This document shows positions 13,645 to 18,417 of a DNA stretch of 18,417 nucleotides, in pieces. The position numbers and the translations under genes are program-made. The first letter of the stretch is position 1, and every line of letters starts with the position of its first letter. The stretch comes from an uncultured Collinsella sp. Lineage in GTDB: Bacteria > Actinomycetota > Coriobacteriia > Coriobacteriales > Coriobacteriaceae. The stretch spans positions 1 to 18,417 of the forward strand of contig URIA01000046.1 in assembly GCA_900547765.1 (NCBI GenBank), in the 5' to 3' direction. Below the pieces are notes generated by a model that did no database searches, had not been told where the DNA came from, and was given only the letters and a program-made list of their open reading frames with translations.

Positions 13645-15111
13645 ATGAACGAAAACGAACTGACCGGTCTGCTCGAGTCTTTAAGGCGCATGGGCTCGGA
13701 CGATCTTAACGTCGAGGTCAAGGAGAGCGCCACAACGCTTTCCCGCGACGTATGGGAAACGGTCAGCGCTTTCGCAAACACCGCCGGCGGCATCATCGTG
13801 CTCGGAGTGAGCGAGCGCGCGGGTTTTGTCCCAGTTGCAAACTTTGAGACCGAGAAAGTGCTCAACCAATTCGTGGCGGGCATGGGTGATGCGGGCGGTC
13901 GCGGAAAGCTGGCCAATCCGCCCAAATACACCATTGAGCGCGTGGAGCTCCAGGGCACCGTGGTTCTGGTCATCACGATTGAGGAGCTCGACCCGTCGAG
14001 CAAGCCTTGTTATGTCATAGAGCGGGGCGCTCAAGGTGGCAGCTACAAACGCATCGATGACAAAGATGTCCCGCTTTCGTCGACCGAGGTGCTCGCATTG
14101 GCGTCATACGGTCGAGCGACTCCGAGCGATCGCGACGCGGTGGCGGGCGCGGGCGCGGACGATCTCGACGAGGCGCTGGTCGACCGTACGATAGATCGGG
14201 CTTTCTCGTTGACGCCCCGGGCAATGCGCGGCGCGCCGGACAAACAAACGAAGCTGGAGCGCCTAAATATCTTTGATTCCCAGGGCAATGTCACCAAGGC
14301 TGGACTCCTAGTTGTGGGCACCTACCCTCAGCAGTTCTATCCCAAGCTCTTCATTGACGTGGCTGTCCATGCGGGAACTCAGAAGGGCATGGCGGGGTCG
14401 CTGAGGTTCATGGACCGCACAATCTGTGAGGGAACGTTGGGCGAGATGATCTCGGATGCTGTCGCGGCCGTCGCCAAGAATTTGCGGCGAACCTCGACCG
14501 TCCAAGGCGTCTCGCGTGTCGACTCGCTGGAGATTCCCGAGGAGGTTCTGCGCGAGGCAATCGCCAACGCCGTAATCCATCGAGAATACGGGGATCGGTT
14601 CTGTGGACAATCGATTGCCGTCGACGTCTTTGACGATCGTGTCGAGGTGACGAATCCTGGCGGCCTTTACGGGGGAAAGACTCGCGAGAACTTGTTTGAC
14701 GGCAGCTCCCGATGCCGTAACGCGACGCTCGTGAAACTCATGTCGATTGTCCCGCTGCCGGATGGCGCAGGTTCGCCGGCTGAGGGCAATGGCTCGGGCA
14801 TCCCGATGATGATCGATGCCATGCGCGCGCATGGTCTGGCCGAGCCCCTGTTCTGCCCGGGGTTCGATCGGTTCAAGGTCGTACTTTACCGTTCAAAGAT
14901 CGAGCCGGTCGATCATGGCGGGGGCTTAATTGTGACGGCACTCAAACACTACGGCGAGCTGGGGACGCGTGAGCTGGCAGAACGCACGGGGCTTACAATT
15001 TCCCAGGTTAGGTCGCGCGTCAACGCGCTCATTGCTCAAGGCGAGCTTGAGCCCACGGCGCCGGCGACGAGCCGCAACCGCAAATATCGACTGTCAGAGC
15101 GCGTGGAATAA
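13645..15111 (+). CDS. ATP-binding AlbA_2-domain transcriptional regulator (COG2865-like)
   Basis: This 488-aa putative DNA-binding regulator has an N-terminal AlbA_2/Schlafen-type domain (EVKESATTLSRDVWETVSAF then ANTAGGIIVLGV, about 24-55, running to about 150). A central HATPase_c_4 region contains REAIANAVIHREY (303-315), the VEVTNPGGLYGG loop (333-344) and GNGSGIPMM (381-389). A C-terminal winged helix (about 428-485) includes TRELAERTGLTISQVRSRVNAL. ATG 13645 is used because AAAGGA lies 7 nt upstream; a GTG at 13639 is too close to that site. Family members are common next to mobile or defence genes, but their targets are mostly unknown. The duplicated boxes upstream suggest autoregulation. 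The family call is firm, the role inferred. Confidence 0.9.
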   Translation: MNENELTGLLESLRRMGSDDLNVEVKESATTLSRDVWETVSAFANTAGGIIVLGVSERAGFVPVANFETEKVLNQFVAGMGDAGGRGKLANPPKYTIERVELQGTVVLVITIEELDPSSKPCYVIERGAQGGSYKRIDDKDVPLSSTEVLALASYGRATPSDRDAVAGAGADDLDEALVDRTIDRAFSLTPRAMRGAPDKQTKLERLNIFDSQGNVTKAGLLVVGTYPQQFYPKLFIDVAVHAGTQKGMAGSLRFMDRTICEGTLGEMISDAVAAVAKNLRRTSTVQGVSRVDSLEIPEEVLREAIANAVIHREYGDRFCGQSIAVDVFDDRVEVTNPGGLYGGKTRENLFDGSSRCRNATLVKLMSIVPLPDGAGSPAEGNGSGIPMMIDAMRAHGLAEPLFCPGFDRFKVVLYRSKIEPVDHGGGLIVTALKHYGELGTRELAERTGLTISQVRSRVNALIAQGELEPTAPATSRNRKYRLSERVE

Positions 15112-15116
15112 ATGCG

Positions 15117-15165
15117 TTAGTGGACGAGGCGACTCAATAATCGACCCTCGATTGGCGCCCACTAA
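15117..15165 (+). other. Two-part hairpin after the AlbA_2 gene
   Basis: An outer stem TTAGTGG/CCACTAA (15117-15123 with 15159-15165) encloses an inner AATCGA-CCC-TCGATT hairpin (15039+100 to 15153, i.e. 15139-15153). No T-tract follows. It may help end transcription or stabilise the mRNA. Confidence 0.35.
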
Positions 15166-15211
15166 GGTAAAGCGGTTGTTGCCCAGTTGACGGTGATGCT
15201 AAAGACTCGGC

Positions 15212-15703
15212 TTACGCCGGCATGGCCCCGAACCCGTCTATCAGGAACAGCCTAAGAACCAGCTTGATGACATTTCCCGGTTTGACTTCTGCCGCGTCAA
15301 AGACGTGGCGCTCGGCGAGCTCGCTGCAGTATGCATAGATGTCGCGGATAAGGTCCGCGCCCGAGAGCGTAAACATGTAGCCTGCGTCCGAAAGCGTATT
15401 GGGCGCGGCGGGCAATTTGGTCATGCGACAAAAGGTCAACAGGTCGGGCGCCATAGCGTCCTGGTAGCCAAGATGGCTGCCGTCTTCTTGTGCGACGAGT
15501 TCCAGCTGGCGTACTCGATTCAGCGCCGCTGCCAGCACAAAGCTCGGTGTGGGAGCATTGACGTCCTCCGTGCTCGCCACGAGTCTGCCTGCTGCCTGCG
15601 TGACAAGCCAGGCGACCTCGCGCTGGCAGCGCACGGCCTTGCGTGTAACCGGCTTGATGGACGAAGAAGAAACGCTTCCCTTAGGCGGATTCGAAACAGC
15701 CAC
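15212..15703 (-). CDS. Hypothetical protein, 163 aa
   Basis: I do not recognise this protein. It is predicted as soluble and largely helical, with no signal peptide or membrane segment. A Ser/Lys-rich N-terminus is followed by KAVRCQREVAWLVTQAAGRL, PSFVLAAALNRVRQLELVA, LLTFCRMTKL and a C-terminal GNVIKLVLRLFLIDGFG. The GTG start at 15703 is supported by GGGAGG 5 nt upstream; the nearby ATG at 15716 is out of frame. A TATACT box on the same strand at 15761-15766 could drive it. Its 3' end converges on the AlbA_2 gene, with about 100 bp between them. Confidence 0.7.
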   Translation of the reverse strand: MAVSNPPKGSVSSSSIKPVTRKAVRCQREVAWLVTQAAGRLVASTEDVNAPTPSFVLAAALNRVRQLELVAQEDGSHLGYQDAMAPDLLTFCRMTKLPAAPNTLSDAGYMFTLSGADLIRDIYAYCSELAERHVFDAAEVKPGNVIKLVLRLFLIDGFGAMPA

Positions 15704-15760
15704 AAGAACCTCCCATGAAAGACCCGGCCCAACAAGCCCGGATGAAACACGTGCTACATC

Positions 15761-15766
15761 AGTATA
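15761..15766 (-). promoter_or_regulatory. Candidate -10 box for the 163-aa gene
   Basis: TATACT on the minus strand lies 57 nt upstream of the GTG start. A TTGTAC further upstream is 20 bp away, a poor spacing for a -35. Confidence 0.3.
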
Positions 15767-15918
15767 CAGGGAAGTGGGGTAGCGGGGTACAAGCGCGCCA
15801 GCGGCAAACCGAGGGCATCAACGATGTGCCGATCGTGGAATGAGATCTCGTAATAATTGACTCTCGGCCATATTATTGAAGGGCATGACTCGCGTTCGTA
15901 TGGTTGTAGGTGCTGGCG

Positions 15919-17001
15919 ATGAACGACATTGACCTTGCTGTTCCGTTGATGGATGGACCAAGCTATGACCGCGCCCGCAGTCTCGTGCCTTCCGAATACG
16001 TTGAGGCATGGGAGTGGTTTCTGGGTGAGGAACAGCGCGGCGGCGTTTGGACCAGCCTTCCGCACCACACCAAGGAAGATAGCCCTCAGTATCAGTATCG
16101 TTTGAGAATTGGCTCGGACTTCTTTCCCGTAACGCGGGATTCAGGGATCTTCTGGCCGGGCCAGGATCGGGTGAATCAAGATCCCAATAAGATCTTTGCG
16201 CTTTCGGTCCATAACTCTAAAAAGAGCTTCTACACCGATGTGCCTCCGCTCTATTTGGACGATGGCACATGGGTCATTAAGTACTCGGTTCAAGCGCCGG
16301 GTACCGTTGGTTTTCGAGACCAGAATTACAACCGTAAAATGCTCAACTGCATGGAATGTGGCGTCCCAGTCGGAGTCATATTTGCAACCGAGGTGGGCTA
16401 TAAGGTGCTCGGCCTTGCGTTTGTTGAGCGGTTCGAGCCCGAAAACGGATGGTTTGTTCTGCACGGTCCTGTTCATAAAGGCGGACCGGACCCTCGTTTT
16501 GCGCCCGACATGAGTTATCTGAAGCACATACCCGTCGATATTGAGTTTGCCGGACAGGGTGTGACCGACGACGAAAAGGTCCGCTATGCGTTAAGGCGCG
16601 AGCGATTGGGGCAGCAATGGTTCCGCAAGCAGCTCGTTGCCGCCTATGATGGCCGTTGCGCGGTGTCGGACCGCGGCGTCAGCGAAGCTCTGGAGGCTGC
16701 GCATATCGAGAATTACTCGGGACCCAAATCGCAGGTTGCCAGCAACGGTATTCTGCTTCGGCGCGATCTTCATTCCCTATTTGATGCTCACCTGATTTCG
16801 TTTGAGCCTGTTTGCGGCGAATATCGGCTGTGCGGATCGTACCTGCTGGATAAGACCGACTACGCTTCCTTTGCGGGTGCGACGCTAAGGCAGCCGAGTG
16901 AGCGTCAGTGGCGACCCGATACGGTGTTTCTTGAGGCCCATCGCATTGAGTTCGATCGCTCGGAAAAGAAGCGTGAAAAGGCGGGGCTTCTGCCGTATTA
17001 G
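15919..17001 (+). CDS. HNH endonuclease with an uncharacterised N-terminal domain
   Basis: This 360-aa protein has a clear C-terminal HNH nuclease: YDGRCAVSD (243-251), the first His in EAAHIENY (H262), the central Asn in SNGILLRRDLHSLFD (N276) and the second His (H285). This is the form seen in McrA-like and restriction-linked HNH proteins. The first 230 residues are not recognised; they are rich in Trp/Tyr/Phe (FFPVTRDSGIFWPGQDR, DGTWVIKYSVQ) and include a CMEC pair (144-147). They may recognise modified DNA, by analogy with SRA-HNH enzymes. ATG 15919 has AGGTG 6 nt upstream; a GTG at 15910 would be too close to it. No methyltransferase is adjacent, which favours a modification-dependent or solitary nuclease. 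Confidence 0.85.
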   Translation: MNDIDLAVPLMDGPSYDRARSLVPSEYVEAWEWFLGEEQRGGVWTSLPHHTKEDSPQYQYRLRIGSDFFPVTRDSGIFWPGQDRVNQDPNKIFALSVHNSKKSFYTDVPPLYLDDGTWVIKYSVQAPGTVGFRDQNYNRKMLNCMECGVPVGVIFATEVGYKVLGLAFVERFEPENGWFVLHGPVHKGGPDPRFAPDMSYLKHIPVDIEFAGQGVTDDEKVRYALRRERLGQQWFRKQLVAAYDGRCAVSDRGVSEALEAAHIENYSGPKSQVASNGILLRRDLHSLFDAHLISFEPVCGEYRLCGSYLLDKTDYASFAGATLRQPSERQWRPDTVFLEAHRIEFDRSEKKREKAGLLPY

Positions 17002-17123
17002 CGTATTTGGCTTTGGCATTCTTTGACGATCGTGTTGTTTGATCGGATCGCGTGGCGATGCAATCTCGCGCACGCCCGCCGGTGCATGCTCTTCCTGATT
17101 TGTATAGCGAGAGGGGAGCGTGT

Positions 17124-17408
17124 ATGAGCTGGCGAGGCGATATTGCGATGGGGAAGTACGGAAAACTGCCGTGTGCCCTTATAGACAACAATATGTTTCC
17201 GAGCGTAGAGGTTGATTGCGCGTCGTTTGTCGTCACCTGCCCTTGCTGCGGCTCGCAAATACCGTGTCTCGACATTCGGTTTATCGATGCGCGCGACAGA
17301 CTCAGCGACGAAGTGAGAAAACGGACAGGCGTTCATATGCCGGTGTATCCGGAGAAATGCCCTGTTTGTGGCCTCGATATCGTGTATGACGCCGGCGACG
17401 AGGGATAG
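17124..17408 (+). CDS. Small double zinc-ribbon protein, 94 aa
   Basis: I do not recognise a named family. Two CxxC knuckles are clear: C39/C42 in TCPCCGSQIP and C79/C82 in KCPVCGLDIV. The four cysteines, 37 residues apart, could make one zinc ribbon. The middle segment is charged (IDARDRLSDEVRKRTGV). ATG 17124 has GAGGGGAG 5 nt upstream, a strong site; an in-frame GTG at 17052 has none. It lies 122 bp after the HNH gene on the same strand and may be co-transcribed. It converges on the DUF5710 gene with a 37-bp gap and no visible terminator. Confidence 0.75.
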   Translation: MSWRGDIAMGKYGKLPCALIDNNMFPSVEVDCASFVVTCPCCGSQIPCLDIRFIDARDRLSDEVRKRTGVHMPVYPEKCPVCGLDIVYDAGDEG

Positions 17409-17445
17409 GTGATGCGGAGGAGTTGGCTGTGAGTGTCTTTTGCCT

Positions 17446-18132
17446 CTACAAATAAATCCCCTCACCGAGTTGCTTGTGGAACTCGGCGTGATGGTCGCGT
17501 GCCCAGGTAAAGAGTGCCTGGTCAAAGTCGGTGCGCGTGGCCGGGACGCCAAAGACGCCGGCAACTTCGACGCGTATAAACTCCAGTGCCGGCAGCTTGT
17601 TGATGGCAGTGAGGGCAAACGGGGACGAGGGCTCCTCGAACAGATAGCGGCTGCCTTGCAGCGCGTCGCAACTGGTGCACGTGTTGCCGAGCGACGGGGC
17701 TTTGGAGGCTCGCGCGCCTACGGGCTTGTAGCCGCAGCGCTTATGAAGGTAGTCGCGGATCTCGCCCGGTACGCAGCCAAGAGCGGGCACGATGGCGAGT
17801 GCGTTGGCGTTGGCCGTGTCGATGGCAATGTGCCCGGATTCGTTGGGCGCGTGCGCGATGGCGACGCTCTCGTCGTTATCGGTTCGATAGGGAATGCCGA
17901 AGGCCGTGACCGAGGTCTCTTTGTGACACTTCCAGCACTCGCGCTTGCCCAGTACTAGATATATATACGGCGCTGAGGGGTCGGATCGGTCAACACCGGG
18001 CAGCCACTCGGCAAAGGGCTCGGGGTTGACGCCGCTGGGTACATACCAGACCTTCTTGGTCCGGTCCCATTTGGCGCCCAGCGCCTTGGCTTCTTCTTTG
18101 TGCGAAAAGGGGACATCGAGCTCGGTGCGCAT
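17446..18132 (-). CDS. DUF5710 domain protein with CxxC pairs, 228 aa
   Basis: The N-terminus (LDVPFSHKEEAKALGAKWDR then TKKVWYVPSG, residues 5-33) is the DUF5710 domain, a short fold often found in conjugation primases and phage or plasmid proteins. It is thought to bind nucleic acid, but its function is not settled. CWKCH (67-71) and CTSCD (152-156) are two CxxC pairs that may bind zinc together; C120 and C133 are further cysteines. The remaining sequence is not recognised. ATG 18132 has AAGGAG 5 nt upstream; the open frame runs to 18336 but that part is not protein-like. It may be a remnant of, or a recruit from, mobile DNA, or a normal chromosomal member. Confidence 0.8.
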   Translation of the reverse strand: MRTELDVPFSHKEEAKALGAKWDRTKKVWYVPSGVNPEPFAEWLPGVDRSDPSAPYIYLVLGKRECWKCHKETSVTAFGIPYRTDNDESVAIAHAPNESGHIAIDTANANALAIVPALGCVPGEIRDYLHKRCGYKPVGARASKAPSLGNTCTSCDALQGSRYLFEEPSSPFALTAINKLPALEFIRVEVAGVFGVPATRTDFDQALFTWARDHHAEFHKQLGEGIYL

Positions 18133-18327
18133 GGCGGCTCCTTGGTGCTGCAGGTGCAAGTGGCCCAAGGATACCGCAGGGCGCAGACATCGCGGCGTTT
18201 TGCTGAGGAGTTGCGGCTCGGATGGGTTCGAGACGCGTTGGCCTCGGCCTCGGTGGCTATTGACGCGGTTTTGTGTATGGGCAGGGTGGTTGCTTGGGCG
18301 GTTGGAGCTGCCAGCTGATTTGGCGAC

Positions 18328-18365
18328 ATAAAACAAAACAGCCCAGAGGACATAGCCTCTGAGCT
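18328..18365 (-). terminator. Rho-independent terminator of the tRNA-Val transcript
   Basis: On the minus strand AGCTCAGAGG pairs with CCTCTGGGCT around a 6-nt loop (18365-18340), followed by GTTTTGTTTT. It starts 9 nt after the CCA end of the tRNA. Confidence 0.85.
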
Positions 18366-18374
18366 GCGAACATT

Positions 18375-18417
18375 TGGTGGGCGTTAGAAGATTTGAACTT
18401 CTGACCTCTTCCGTGTC
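18375..18417 (-). tRNA. tRNA-Val (GAC anticodon), 3' half, cut by the window edge
   Basis: On the minus strand one reads the anticodon GAC (the last three bases of the window), the stem GGAAG, variable loop AGGTC, T-arm AGAAG-TTCAAAT-CTTCT, acceptor strand AACGCCC, discriminator A and a genome-encoded CCA (18375-18377). The missing 5' part must lie to the right. The anticodon predicts valine (GUC/GUU codons). Confidence 0.9.

Noticed and set aside
17440..17958. Plus-strand open frame (172 codons) opposite the DUF5710 gene
   Set aside because: Shadow frame; the minus strand has the domain, the CxxC pairs and the AAGGAG site.

Overview
The window is a GC-rich stretch of bacterial chromosome. 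Its proteins and dispersed repeats look like a gut actinobacterium of the Coriobacteria, most likely Collinsella or a close relative. That assignment is an inference from protein style and repeat content; the window holds no rRNA or marker gene to prove it. Most start codons have strong AGGAGG-type ribosome binding sites.

Left part (1-7200): mostly housekeeping and metabolic genes. recQ (DNA repair helicase) is followed after 2 bp by a GntR/UTRA regulator. Next comes a SIS-domain sugar-phosphate deglycase of the FrlB/FraB type, whose upstream region carries two 20-bp direct repeats around a promoter. A terminator, a 178-bp MITE-like palindromic element and a second terminator separate it from a convergent NAD-dependent 2-hydroxyacid (lactate/hydroxyisocaproate-type) dehydrogenase. 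Divergent from that lies metA, whose Glu111 predicts acetyl-CoA rather than succinyl-CoA use. It converges on 5-formyltetrahydrofolate cyclo-ligase.

Middle part (7200-10030): a hicA-hicB toxin-antitoxin pair with a palindromic operator over its -10; two LexA/SOS-like boxes next to that promoter; and a mosaic membrane-anchored protein (zinc ribbon, transmembrane helix, EF-hand-like loop, leucine-rich and YD-type repeats). Three related GGTGCC-tipped hairpins occur here, one doubling as a terminator. Two further inverted-repeat pairs built from GTCTCRATCTGTAAC fill the gap before the next gene.

Right part (10037-18417): a large M16C presequence-protease-like zinc peptidase (minus strand), then an unusual 570-bp intergenic region. 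It holds three copies of a 22-nt unit and a 47-bp module of three GAGAGATAA boxes duplicated exactly 165 bp apart, with a promoter between the two copies. This leads into an AlbA_2/HATPase/winged-helix regulator that probably controls itself. After it come an unrecognised 163-aa protein, an HNH nuclease with a novel N-terminal domain, a small double zinc-ribbon protein, a DUF5710 protein with CxxC pairs, and a terminator with the 3' half of tRNA-Val(GAC) running off the window.

The best candidates for something undescribed are the AlbA_2 regulator with its duplicated operator modules, the mosaic zinc-ribbon/YD protein with SOS-like boxes upstream, and the small-repeat families.
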